In this document: one piece after another, positions 23,981-35,809 of the stretch
Position numbering within the stretch: position 1 is the first letter of the stretch
How the letters are laid out: each line of letters begins with the position of its first letter
Origin: Sclerodactyla briareus
Taxonomy: Eukaryota; Echinodermata; Holothuroidea; Dendrochirotida; Sclerodactylidae
NCBI GenBank assembly: GCA_026419785.1
Contig: JAODTK010003221.1
Coordinates: 372,001-436,000 of the forward strand
DNA length: 64,000 nucleotides
Direction: 5' to 3'
The notes under the pieces: model-generated
What the model was told of the DNA's origin: nothing
The model's input: only the letters and a program-made list of their open reading frames with translations
The model's database searches: none
Made by a program: the position numbers and the translations under genes

Positions 23981-26546
23981 AGGGGGGGGGGGGGGTTAGG
24001 TTGGAACCACAGGGAAAGTGGGCGCTCTAACTAAATGGCCTCACCCTCCGATTATCATTCTATTAGAAGCTCATGCTATGATTATTTTTGACCAACTTTG
24101 TGTCCTAAAGAAGCACTGTACGGTCCTTGAAACTGTGCTTTAATCGACATCGACTTTCAGACAACAAAAAAGTTGGGCCCTTGATACGTTAGGTTGGGAG
24201 AGTTTCTTTTTCGTATGTTTGTCATGGATGCTCTTCTGCTCCATACATGTATTGTTGGCACAATGCACATGTGACACATGTATATAATATCATACATGTG
24301 CTATTTCCATGCATACTTCCTTGGTATGAAGAACTCAAAGCCACACCTTCCCCCAACCCTTCTCTGGTCCAAGATGCCGCAATAACCCCGCTGGCGAGGA
24401 AACTATAAAATCCATACTTCATCCCAATCGGTCTGATAAATAAGCATTCTTACTGTGCTTTTAAATGAATATGGTATTCATTTTTTTTCTTATGTCCACC
24501 ATAGCCCCATACAGTTTTTTGTTTCCACCTTAATTATGTTTGGATAAGTAATATTAGTTAATTATTCTCTCCAGATTTTCTAGGGGAGAAGCTAGACCAC
24601 TCGTGAAGCAGCTGCCGATCCCTGTCCACGTAGAAGATGATGGGGAGAGGAGTGTGGCTCATACGGGCCCAGCTGAGGGGTGCATCAGTGGCTAAGGGCA
24701 AAGTACTGACCTTCCTAGATGCCCATTTGAGTTTAAGAGGGGTGCTGGAACCACTCGCTAGCAAGATTAAAGATGATAGGTGAGTCTTAAGGGTTAATAC
24801 CTGACTGACCTCTTAGAGAAAAAAGGGGGCAAAGGTGGCCCCCAATCAGAGGTCCATTAATGGCTGAGTCAAGGTTTGACTGTTGTTATAGATGCACTAT
24901 ATGCGTGTTCGTAGCCCATAATGAGAAATCAAGAATGGCAACTGGGGGTGGGGGGGGGAACAAATCCCATGCTTATGTAGGCCCTCATAATGGAACTTTC
25001 CTCCTATTGGCCATTGGGTTAGAGGTTTAAAGGTCAGAACGAATGCCTCTCTTCTAATCCAGCCAGCGCCTTAGCCAGGAAACAATTTTGTGACATCTTC
25101 ATGAAAACAATGCCTTTATCTGCAAATTACACCTAAAACAGTTTCAAGGAATAACTCTCTTAATCATATTGTACCACTTTTGAGTCACAGCTATACTCTT
25201 AACATGTTTATTAACTACCATGGTTAAGAATTTTCACAGTATTGTAAAGCATTTACCACATGAAAATGATGGCCAATAATGGAACTTTATGGACCAGAAA
25301 CGTTTAATAAAACGATCGCCCATAGACTGTTCACAGGTGCTTGGTTTTGGGGTCCACTTGCTTATGCACCAGTACCCTACCCACTCATTTCCACATTTAC
25401 ACTAGTGAACTGGTTGCCCATTTAAGATTAGGGACTTTAAGCACTAGTAGGCCTACACCACTTGGCTTACCCTGGGTCAAACTATTGTGCATTTGGGTAA
25501 ATTGAAATGACCTTTATTGATGGTTTACAACTTATCCTACTGCAAGTATTTCAATTCCGTCACCTTTGATGGTATCTCAAAAGGAATTATAATCTGGGGC
25601 CAAATAAATAGCAGGGGCTTAATTTGGCCTTCTGGTTGACTGGAAATTTGGCCATCTCAATCGAGTGATTAGCTGTCCTAAAGACGGCGAGATGGGTTCC
25701 TAGCTAAAACCTTGGGCCTCCTGCTATCATTTTTGGTCATCTTGATCCTCAGATTACCAAAAATTCACCAGAACTTTTGTTTCAGCATCCGTCTCATTTC
25801 CACTGTGCCTCCTTTGAGACCTAAAATCACGAAATGGGTTGAAAACACGATCCTTCATCAGAGGCATAATCTTCTGTTAGAATAAATTTCAATATTTGGT
25901 GGGAATGATATTTCTATTGTAGACGCAATACAGTTTTGACCTTTGCTTGTCCCATCTATTCCTGCTCGCTGGGAACTGTTCTGGTAATTCCCTACTCGAC
26001 TGACCTGTAATATTAATTAGGAGTCACATAATGCTTCTGGTCCCCTATGCAAACTCCCTCTGCTGTTCAAGGCCCCGTGCCTGAACTCTCAGCTGGATTT
26101 TTTATGCATAATGTATCTTTAACTAATTAATCAGTAATTTAGTCAATTGTCTGCTTAGCTAAGTAGGGATCTTTAAATTGTTGTCTGTCAACAGAAATGT
26201 AGCAGGCCAGTTCTTTTCAAACTTTGGTACATGGTGGCAAATATATCTTGGTATCTCTTATTTACTACATTTCACACTTGTAAATTACAACCTAACTGAT
26301 TTCATTGAGGAATTAGGATTCCATGGTTCTCCACTTAGATTTTGGGGTTTGCCTGGATTTACCGCTGCCACACAGTTTGGCTTTGCCCTCTGCTATTTTC
26401 GTTCACGCATTGGAGTAATTCCATGATAATATGAGGGTCTATTCTGGAAGATGACACTTTAGACATTTTTCCCTGAATAATGTCCACATCTTCTAATTGG
26501 CAACAAACATAATTTGGTGATGTTGAGGGGAGGGGGGGGGGGGGGG
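23981..26546 (+). repeat. 2.55-kb tandem duplication, copy 2 (noisy)
   Basis: This is the second unit of the head-to-tail duplication. It starts and ends in G runs (23981-23995 and about 26528-26548). It carries a second, poorer copy of exon 4 and many small indels relative to copy 1. The sequence after 26549 has no counterpart after copy 1, which defines the right junction. Confidence 0.9.
24584..24779 (+). pseudogene. Second copy of GALNT exon 4 (noisy duplicate)
   Basis: The acceptor TTTTCTAG and donor GTGAGT (from 24780) are kept. One frame reads TFLDAH directly, so the DxH motif is uninterrupted here; later pieces read LEPL and IKDDR. Other parts are more damaged than in copy 1, with the ECTDGW segment scrambled. 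It could be an allelic read set joined in tandem, or a true duplicated exon. If spliced together with copy 1 it would duplicate part of the catalytic fold, so inclusion of both is unlikely. Confidence 0.75.
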
Positions 26547-26548
26547 GG

Positions 26549-29500
26549 ACATGAAGGCTGGTCACATGAACAATTTTCGGGACTGCTACAACCCACAATT
26601 TTCTGCAGCAGTCAATGAGATTTGTGTTATTAATAAATGAAATATATATAGACTAGTATACCAGTTTGACTACGCCCTCTCCTCCAAATTTGATCAAACT
26701 ATTAAAAGATGATGAACCTGACCGATAAATTGGACACTTGTGTGACCAGTGCGATAAATCCGAAGCATATCTGCTAAATATCCTAATGGCTTCATGGTTA
26801 ATGAATAAAGCAGATTTCCTTTCCTCCATACAATTTGAGATGTGGGTGTGTGCTTCCTCCTTAATGGGCATGGCTGTGGGTGTTTTTGCAGAAGTGTCTG
26901 CAAAGATTGCTTCTCACATTTTCAAACATCTCCTATCATGCCAGAAGTTATTGATTGCCCTAGCCACATTGTGTTGACATATTTCTGAACTTGACGCGTA
27001 GATTGAGGTCCCATCCTTGCCTTGTGTACATTCAATGATAAAGCACTGATAAATCGCTGTGGAGGGTGCCTCTGATGAAGCAAAGGACGGGCACCCCTTT
27101 TCTCCCGAATGTCAATGTTTTTTAATAGTCATTCACAACCCAATCTACCCGTTATGCGAATACCAGGATTCTGATTGGCTAATCTCAATCACTTGGCCTC
27201 TGTTATTTTTTTGTCAATAACAGCGTGTTTTGTAATAACAGACAAGCTGGTCCTAGTACACAACAATCGAATATTGCTCGATTTGCTTGTGTCTTGAGTG
27301 ACCGCAGTACTTTTTTAAAATGCATTGTGAGGTTGCGTTGAGCCTTGGGAATTTCATGTTTACCGCGCTCCCAGTATATGTGTGCTTCAGAGGGCGTACT
27401 GCCTTTAATAAGGGGATACAAACGGGCGAATCAACTTGGTTGCTCATCGCATTGGTGAACGTGTCACGCATGGTTTGTAATTGGTGTCTCCGTGGAAATA
27501 CGTACAGCACTCATTGCTAATCATTATATCCACTCCGGGGATATTATGGTTTTGGGCTTCGCCTCTCCGCTGTGTTTCTTGGGTAGCGAGCAATAACAAA
27601 AACTCACACTTTGGTCCATTTGAGAGCCGAAACTTACACACATGTCCGCCCTTAGTGAAATCTCGGATGAGCTCCAAAGTAGGTGGTAAGCCACATGATT
27701 GGGTGTCTCCGCTCGCTGCCTTCCTCCATCTTGTGGAAAATCACAGCTGAACTCCCATATAACAGCAGTCTAATGCTAATTGAGATTGAGATGGTGACGG
27801 TGAAACTTTACCTGCCTGTGCAATACATTTACATGACATGGTAATGAACCAATTAAATTGTGGAGCGTAACATTCATTCATAGAAAGTTTACATGAGACT
27901 GATAACTTTCTTATTTAATAAGTTAATTGTAGAAAATCTCTAAAATTCTATTCACAAATGTGCAGCTGAGCTGAATTTGAACAATGTCCGCAAAATTCAT
28001 GTGCAGGTGTGACAAAATTTTTCTGCATGCTGTGTCGCATGTCAGTCCTGGCCAGTGGGTGTGATTCCTTCCGACACCATCATACTCCTCGTACGGGAAG
28101 ATGTGAACCGGGTGGCTGCATTGAATGAACTGGCCTTCCATACATGGTCATGAAAACAACGTTTCATAATTTTGTTGGGAATGTATCGAAGATACAACTG
28201 GTCCATTTAAATTGAAAACAGACTTTTCAAGTTGGTAAAAATGAGATTTTTCACCGTTACCGGGGTCCCGTGTTTTGCGCCATGAAGTGGTTCGGGATCC
28301 AACATACCGCTGTCCAAAGTTTGTTGAACATAGCACGCACAAAATCAAGCACTGAGCGAAGAGTCTGCGTGTTCCGATTTTTGCGTGCGCACCAAAGTAG
28401 CTACGGAGAATTTGTAAAGAAACAATGCACACTCATGCTTCTGTTTCCTCGAAGCCAGGTTTTGGCGTGACGTGTGTTAGTGCGTGGAATGTAAGAAAAC
28501 GGCTTCCGGCCCTTTTGATGCTTTTTCTAGAATATTCATGTGCGGGCGGTGTTCCGGCAGATGCATTATTAATAAACTACTTTGTCGATCCAACAGTAAC
28601 ACACAACCATGATCATATTGATTTTTTGGGGGAAACATTAATGCAACGTTATATTCCAGAAACAGTGGAATGAAATTTTGAAGAAAATTATGTCCGTGAC
28701 GTTGTACTTTAAGGCTATTCACACTACAACATATTTGTCACGAATGACTCTTGACACCATGTCGTCGCCTCAGAACTGGTAAACGACTGGCTGATCAATG
28801 CAAGGCCTCTAGGCTGGTCACACTGCAACAGTATTGTGTCGTGAATACCTTTGACACCGGTGTCATATCCTCATAATGTACTGGAACTGCTGATAAGATG
28901 CAAGGCCTCCTAGGGCTGGTCACACTACAAACAGTATTGTTATGATGACCTTGACACTGTGTCATATCCTCATACTGCACTGTGACTGCTGATCAAATGC
29001 AAGGCCTCTAGGGGCTGGTCACACTACAACATATTGTGTCATCGGAATGACCTTTGACACCGTGCTCATAATCCTCATACTGCAGTCTGTTGACCTTGCT
29101 GATCAGATGCAAGGCCTCAGAATCCGTCCACACACAAACGATATCGTGTTGTGCTACGAATGCGATCCAAGTTTGTCCAGTGTGCCGAACAAGATCAGGT
29201 CATCCATCATTTAATAATACAGTCTGAACACCCTGATCTACTGAATAAAGGACCTGGTTTTGGTAAGTTTGTAAACGCTCAATGTGAATGCCTTACGTTC
29301 TGAAATCACATAATCCCATCCATCATGAGCCAAACGTTTATTCTTACCAATTCCAATCCACCCCTCGTTTTCCGTATATATTTGTCACTTAGGAATGTCT
29401 TGTGCTTCAAATGCTATCTTTTTGGAAAAGCATGGTGAACTAGTATTCATGACATTATACCACACGATCCCCGATCTTCTTCCCGCACTCGGCTGGAAAA

Positions 29501-32500
29501 TGAAAGAAAAGATTGTGCAGCATAAAGACAGAGACGCTGTCTAGTGTGACCAACCCATTACTTTCACCATTAACGCCTCCCGACATTCAGGATCAATTTG
29601 AAGTCTTCATCATCCCATGTGCAATCTACCAGCAATTGCCATATCATTTCATTTTAGATTTAACCTTCCCAGATATTACAGAGTAGTGCGTGAGGATAGA
29701 ATAGATTCATTATTCAAGAGATTTTGAAGTGGCAACATCAATGAGCAGGTGAGGGGAATATGAATGAGATGATGATGGAGTAAGGAAAGTTTTTTGAGGA
29801 TAGAGGATGGGGACCCTGTTGCAGGAAGGAGTAACAGGAAGTGCAGGTGAGACAGCGAAGAGGAAAAAACAAAAGAAAAGGGAATAGACAAGTTCATGCG
29901 GATACGGAACCTTCTTGGAGGACAGCAGGTAAGACCAATAAACAGGTGAAGGGGGAGCAACGACGAGGGCGGCAGACTCTGCAAATAGTGGGGGGGAAAT
30001 ACACCAACCTTTGTCAATTTGATGTGAAACTTTGTGGTTGTAGCCTACATTCAGTAATGAGTGGATTTCCGAGGTCACAGAGGTCTGTTCCCTAATTTTT
30101 TAAATAGCACTAGAAGGCTACGATGGGGACTTGAAAAGGGGTAGGACTTGAACTCTGTCAAAAAAACTAGATATTATTGTGTAAGACGCACAGTAAGTGG
30201 GTGTCATCATTGCATTCACTAACTAACTAACCTGGCCCAGTAGGGTATAACGAACCCAACAAGCTTCCATGGCAATGCATCAAACATCGGACAGTAAATT
30301 CCTGCTTCATCGCTTCACCTCACCTCCTTCTTTCTAAGTGAGTGCGGAGAAATGAGGAAGTATACTTGTATGTACTTAGTTTAGGTGGCCTTCGTTAGTT
30401 TCACATCCATGATGTGGGAATAATTCCATCCCTAGGGGCGGAATCGGATGTTTTATGCGACTGGATTGAATATAATCAGTGGCGAATGATGTCGAATGTA
30501 CTGAGCCAGAGGGGGACCCTCCAGCTGATAATTAAAAGCGTCAGAGATGCTACAACAGATATAACTGGACAGGTTACTGGAGTTTGCAAATGATCCAAGG
30601 GTTTTTTCCTATGGAAGGGTCTGTAAACCTCTCCGCTTCCTATGCTCTCAATCCCGAAATGCTGAAATCTGTTATGGCAGAAAATAACTGCCTTCAGATA
30701 GGCATTTTGTGGCCTTGTTATAATATATCATGCCGTGGCTCAAAGATGCATATTCAGGTTTGATAGAATTCCGGAGAGACAGACAAGCTCTTATTCGATT
30801 TGGTTCAGTCCTCAAACACTGAACATTTTAGCTGCATGATTGTTAGCGTAGTTATTTTATTTTTGAACCATAATTTTGTTGCCATTTGAGCGGTTGTTTA
30901 TAAACGAGTATTTTTTGTCAATTCTTCATTCGTGTTGACGATTTGGAAAACTGATTGGTACTTTCAGATCATATCAATTCAGAGAATTTTCTTGTTTCTT
31001 TTCAGATTATCCATTCATAGAAATTTGTTGCTCTCATCGATGCAGGACTTTAAATTGAACATTATTGTCCTCAGCTCAATGAAATATAACTCCTGTATAC
31101 AGAACACAGATGGGGGATGTCTTTGTAGTTTGTAAATACTGTGATAGGAGCATTGTAAACATGATGTTGGAGTTCACCACACCAGGACAGATCAAATCAA
31201 TATTTGGTATATTTGATCGTATACCAGTTGACTGTTTTTTTGTGTTGAGAAAGGTCACCCTAGGGCCAAAGGTCAAAACACAAAAAACATGAGGACACCC
31301 TAATTATACAGTGAGTGAATTGGTGTGGGGGCTAAAGCCACATTCAAACATTTCTCCATGGCAGAGACAAAAAAATCTCCACTGGGGGATATATTTAAAT
31401 TCACTGGTCACCTAAATGCCACACCTTGTGGACAGCCAGTGGATATTCAGTCAATCTTCACATTTTTTCTAGGCTCCTGCCATACAAATATTCACCATGA
31501 ACTTACAGGAGTTACATTCAACATTTGCAGAACGGAATGTTATGAAAAATAGATTATTTAATGGCAATGTAATTTTTGTCATTCTATATTGAGAATTTCT
31601 TTTGCAGGCACCATAATTGTGAAAATGAATTTTTTACCGTGGGACTCTCCTATTTCATACCCCCACTAATTTAAGAGCCCGCCCGGGGGATCTATCTCAC
31701 TATTATATAGTCCCTTGTTCACACCCAGTATAAAAAATAAATAAAAATCTCTCAGTATTACTCTCATGTTTGTTAGCGCTAGCATGCAGTGATCGTTTAT
31801 AAGGGCTCTAGTTTGCATTACAAGGGCCCTGGAGCCACATTGCTATGATACTTATGCAGTGCTATCATACTGAATAATTGTCTGTCGGTAATAGTATACA
31901 GCTTTCATGTAGCACTATTCACTGTAACCGAGTTTTTGAGGTGATCTTGTGATCTGAAACTCGCTAATGTTTTGTACTCTGTAGAGAGTCTTCTTTGTTG
32001 AACAAGGAAGTTAACAGAGTTGGGGTCACTGGAGTCTGATCAATGCGTCCAAATCGCACTAATTCAATGTTAATTTTCTGTACGTTCCCACAAAACTTGT
32101 TAGACATGGTCAACATTCAGTCCCATGCAATAATTTCGAAAAGTGGGATTGGTCACTTGGTCTTGTTTATATGTGGAGCACTCTGGGCTGGCAAAGTATA
32201 CCCACCTCTATAATGCTCTTCCATTTTGCTTATTTATTCTTCGATTTTATTCTTCTCTTCCGACCGTCATATAATCATAATGATGTGCTAATATGTGAAA
32301 AATTCTTCTTCTCCTATGATTCGGCTGGATTATCATGATACATCCGGTCAGTGGTCATCATTCGCCAAAGCGGCTGATGATTTTTTTCAAAATTTCAGGC
32401 CATTAGAGTACTGAGTCCAACGCCCTATTTGTGAGAATTTGGCAGAAAATTATGTAACACATTTAGGAATATTGTATTTGTCTATAATAAACAGAATTGC

Positions 32501-32655
32501 CCCTAGAACAATACATTCATTTGGTTTGACTTCCGTACCATTGGTTCTTAAGCATTATTTTATCAATTTAACATATGTCTACAACAGTTGCAGGTGAATG
32601 AGGAAATGTGTGTAATATTTAAAGTTTTTGGTTCCCCCACTGTTCGTCCACACAG
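26549..32655. other. Intron 4 (after the duplication), repeats but no supported exon
   Basis: The interval from the end of the duplicated block to exon 5 holds the 100-bp array at 28.7-29.1 kb and, near 32000-32160, a diverged piece resembling the GGTCACTGG units of family R2. Open frames at 26.7, 27.5 and 28.3 kb occur on both strands and have no recognisable domains. Confidence 0.55.
28712..29118 (+). repeat. Four-unit tandem repeat, about 100 bp
   Basis: Units share GGCTGGTCACACTACAAC, then TTTGACACC-TGTCATATCCTC and GCTGATCA-ATGCAAGGCCTC. The starts are near 28712, 28811, 28914 and 29014. Differences are mainly single-base indels, like those in the GALNT exons. Confidence 0.85.
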
Positions 32656-32826
32656 GAAAAATGGTTTGTCTGCCCAATCATCGATGTGATCAGTGATGAT
32701 AACTTTGCTTTCCACACGGGTCTGACTGACATACGGTGGCTTCCAACTGGAAGCTTCATTAGGTGGTACCCGGTCCCCAAGAGAGAAACAGACAGGAGAA
32801 GCGGAGACAGGAACACTACCTCTCAG
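32656..32826 (+). CDS. GALNT1: GALNT1-like exon 5 (catalytic domain), frame-broken
   Basis: The acceptor GTCCACACAG precedes GAAAAATG, and the donor GTATAA follows at 32827. The main frame reads [15 protein letters not shown] and later [17 protein letters not shown]. Between these, small indels hide GSD, TYGGFNWKLH and F. The end reads TLPL plus AG, which joins A of exon 6 to give Arg. This matches the conserved GalNAc-transferase block [14 protein letters not shown]...GGFNWKL.FRWYPVP. About five short indels are present. An antisense open frame over the same bases is a shadow. Confidence 0.92.
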
Positions 32827-32834
32827 GTATAAAA

Positions 32835-34055
32835 ATCATGGAAGGAAGGTAAAAATAGGGGAGAATGTGAAAATCAGGGGAGAATGTGAAAATCAGGGGA
32901 GCATGTGAAAATCAGGATAGATGTGAAAATCAGGGGAGATGTGAAAATCAGGGGAGCATGTGAAAATCAGGAGAGAATGTGAAAATCAGGATGGAATGTG
33001 AAAATCAGGATAGAATGTGAAAATCAGGGGAGATGTGAAAATCAGGATAGAATGTGAAAATCAGGATGGAATGTGAAAATCAGGGGAGCATGTGAAAATC
33101 AGGAGAGAATGTGAAAATCAGGAGAGAATGTGAAAATCAGGATAGAATGTGAAAATCAGGATAGATGTGAAAATCAGGAGAGAATGTGAAAATCAGGGGA
33201 GAATGTGAAAATCAGGGGAGAATGTGAAAATCAGGAAAGAATGTGAAAATCAGGAAAGAATGTGAAAATCAGGGGAGAATGTGAAAATCAGGATAGAATG
33301 TGAAAATCAGGAAAGAATGTGAAAATCAGTATAGAATGTGAAAATCAAGGAAGAATGTGAAAATCGGGGGAGAACATGACATTCGGGGGGGGAGGGGAGG
33401 ACAATCAGGGGAATGTGAAAATCAGGGGAGAATGTGAAAATCAGGATAGAATGTGAAAATCAGGAAGAATGTGAAAATCAGGATAGAATGTGAAAATCAG
33501 GAGAGAATGTGAAAATCAGGATAGATGTGAAAATCAGGGGAGATGTGAAAATCAGGGGAGATGTGAAAATCAGGAAAGAATGTGAACAACGACATAACAT
33601 AATGGGAAAATCAGGGTAGAATTGGAATGTCAGGACAGATTATAAAAGCACAATGTGAGAATTAGAGAAGAATATTAAAATCTGGGGAGATTGGTGAAAA
33701 TCAGAGTTTGAATGTGAAAACCAGGAAAGAACGTGAATGTGAGAATCAGAAAGAAATATTATAATTGGGGAAGAATGAGAAAATCAGGGTTTGAATGTGA
33801 AAATCAGGAAAGAATGTGAACAACGACATAACATAATGGGAAAATTAGGGTAGAATTGGAATGTCAGGACAGATTATAAAAGCACAATGTGAGAATTAGA
33901 GAAGAATATTAAAATCTGGGGAGATTGGTGAAAATCAGAGTTTGAATGTGAAAACCAGGAAAGAACGTGAACAACTTGCATAAGGGAAATCAGGTAGAAT
34001 ATGAACATTGGGCAGAATTTGAAAAATCAGAGTGAAACTTGAAAATCTTGGCTAA
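32835..34055 (+). repeat. Large minisatellite, 19-bp unit, in intron 5
   Basis: It begins just after the exon 5 donor. The unit is close to GTGAAAATCAGGGGAGAAT with variants GGATAGAAT, GGAAAGAAT and a shorter GGGGAGAT. The array is regular to about 33590, then degrades. A higher-order repeat is visible: a segment of about 160 bases starting AAAGAATGTGAACAACGACA at 33576 recurs near 33809. The strand is strongly purine-rich. It ends about 500 bases before exon 6. Confidence 0.95.
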
Positions 34056-34568
34056 GATTCATTCTCATATCAACTTTGCAGCACCATTGTTGTATGTATG
34101 GCCTGTTTGTGGGTCGTTTGTGTGTTTAATGGCCTTTGTTGCTGTTGTACTGCCATTTCATGTGGATCAGTACAGATGTTCTGCATCCGATTAACACATT
34201 TAGCATAAAGACACTAAAAAAAGGTTTAGCATTAAGTACAATTAATAATAGTTTCTCAATATCCATATGAGCTATGCATAGGTGAAGTAATGAAGCACAT
34301 CGAGTGGCTGTTGAAGATTTTCAGTGTTTTACATATGGGTTCGTCAATCTTGTTTCCACACGAAGGGTGTAAACATTACGCTAATTGAGTTCAATGCAGT
34401 TTTGAGTAGGGTTGCCAATTTGAAGGATCAGTCTGAGATCTGGAAGAAATCTGTAGGAATAACATGTATGTTCCGATGTGTCACAACTATTAAAACTATT
34501 AGATTCGAGAGGTGCTCACTTGGTTTTTGTGGTCTTACTTTTTTAATGTGTTCTACTTTCGTCTTCAG

Positions 34569-34685
34569 AACTCCTTACCATGGCTGGGGTCTTTTTTCTA
34601 TCTGATCAATCTACTTGAAGAGATTGGTACTACGATGCCGGGGGGGTTGTTTTGGGGGGGTGAAAATATAGAAATATCATTCAGG
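34569..34685 (+). CDS. GALNT1: GALNT1-like exon 6 (WGGEN motif exon)
   Basis: The acceptor CGTCTTCAG precedes AACTCC, and the donor GTAAGT starts at 34686. Joined to the AG of exon 5 it reads RTPTMAGGLF. Shifted pieces then give SID, a Tyr-Phe-EEIG segment and TYDAG. The last part reads FWGGENIEISFR in one frame. WGGEN with the following E is the Gal/GalNAc-T motif shared by GT27 enzymes and beta-4-galactosyltransferases, and it lines the acceptor and donor sites. Poly-T and poly-G runs inside the exon are where the frame slips. Confidence 0.92.
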
Positions 34686-35699
34686 GTAAGTGACACAGTC
34701 TTCGTATTAAGGCAAAACTATGATTTGGTGATGGACTGTTTGAAGCTCCTCTAAAATGGGTGGAACATGGAAGTGCAGGAAAGGCAATTTTTGATTCTTT
34801 GACGAAGTCAGAGGAATCTATGCAGTCATGCACGCGTGTGTATGTATGTGTGTATGTAACGTTGGCTTGTTAACACGATAATCGACCCCACCGGATGTAC
34901 GAAGCTCATACTGAGGGTCACCAGAGGTCGAAGCTGAAAACCTTGTGAAACACGAGAAGTCCAGAATGGTTGGTCTGATCAGGTTTAATTTGGTTGTGTA
35001 CCTTTCTGATGGGGAGTACAGGAACCCTTTGTTTCTGGTATAGGTCGGGGGGTTGTGATTTTTGGGAAGAATAGAAAATTTGTGAAAAGACATTATTGCC
35101 ATGTGTCTGTGAACATGATAACTCACCCACCTGGATTGGGTGAAGCTCATACTTGGTATGTGTGTTTCCCCAGATGGTACATGAACCTATTGTTTCGGGG
35201 TCAGGTCCAGAGGTTCATCTGAGGTCACCAGAGGTCAAAGTCTGAAAAACTGATGACATGATAAGTTCAGAATGGTCAGTCTGATACAGTTAAATTGCGA
35301 TGTTGTGTAGCTTCTATGGGGAGTACAGGAAACCTATTGTTTTTTGTATAGGTCAGAGGTGAATTCTATTCGGAAAACGGAATTTTGTGAATAGTTGCAA
35401 TGTTTGGCCAATTAAGGCTTGGAACACGATTACTCGACCCCACCTGAATGGAGTGAATAGCTCATACTTGGGATGTGTGTTCCCCATGATATACATGAAC
35501 CCTATCATTTTGGGTCAGTAGAGGTCATTGATGAGTACATGAACCCTATTGTTTGAGTTCACAGAGGCAAGCTGAAACCCTTGAAAAATTAGTGGGTAGC
35601 TATCGATCAAGAGTATAGGAACCCTATTGGTGGGTTGAGAAAAATGTCGAATGTGTCAGACGATATGTTTCCCCTGATGAGTCTCTCCCATTTGTCCTT
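34686..35699. other. Intron between exons 6 and 8, lacking the expected exon 7
   Basis: I looked for the coding block with SHVGHVFR, PYTFPGG and the EVWMDE segment that lies between the WGGEN exon and the KPFxWYL exon in GALNT1, and did not find it in any + frame. The interval is filled by repeat family R5. Confidence 0.6.
34830..35640 (+). repeat. Repeat family R5, diverged array of about 310-bp units
   Basis: Units carry AACACGAT(A)A(C)TC, GAAGCTCATACT(T), GTACA(T/G)GAACC(C)TATTG, AGAGGTC, and AGGTC-AAG-CTGAAA. At least three units are seen, with starts near 34870, 35110 and 35425. Inverted relatives lie at 59690-60070. Open frames on the - strand across the array are by-products. Confidence 0.7.
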
Positions 35700-35809
35700 G
35701 TGTCTGGCTATGGGTTGTTGTCAGAGAGGGTCAAGGGCTCACTTAAAGCCTTTCTTCTGGTTTTTGGTGTCTATGCCTCTCCTTGTACCCCATGGGTACA
35801 ACCTGAAGC
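35700..35809 (+). CDS. GALNT1: GALNT1-like exon 8 (catalytic to lectin linker), frame-broken
   Basis: Readable pieces in order are YG, SERV, RAHLK, KPFFWFL and LVPHGYNLK, followed by a donor GTGAAC at 35810. The family pattern here is DYGD(I/V)SxR, LKCKPFxWYLENVYP and a variable segment before EIRN. The ENVYP part is shortened. The acceptor is not clear, so the start is approximate, within about 20 bases. Assignment rests on the K-P-F-x-W-[FY]-L signature and on its place between the WGGEN exon and the first lectin exon. Confidence 0.75.

Noticed and set aside
32619..32816. Minus-strand open frame
   Set aside because: It is the antisense shadow of GALNT exon 5.
32835..34055. Possible CRISPR-like array
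   Set aside because: The units are contiguous 19-bp minisatellite copies without unique spacers, inside an animal intron.
34818..35150. Minus-strand open frames over 34.8-35.15 kb
   Set aside because: They lie in diverged R5 repeat units and lack any motif.
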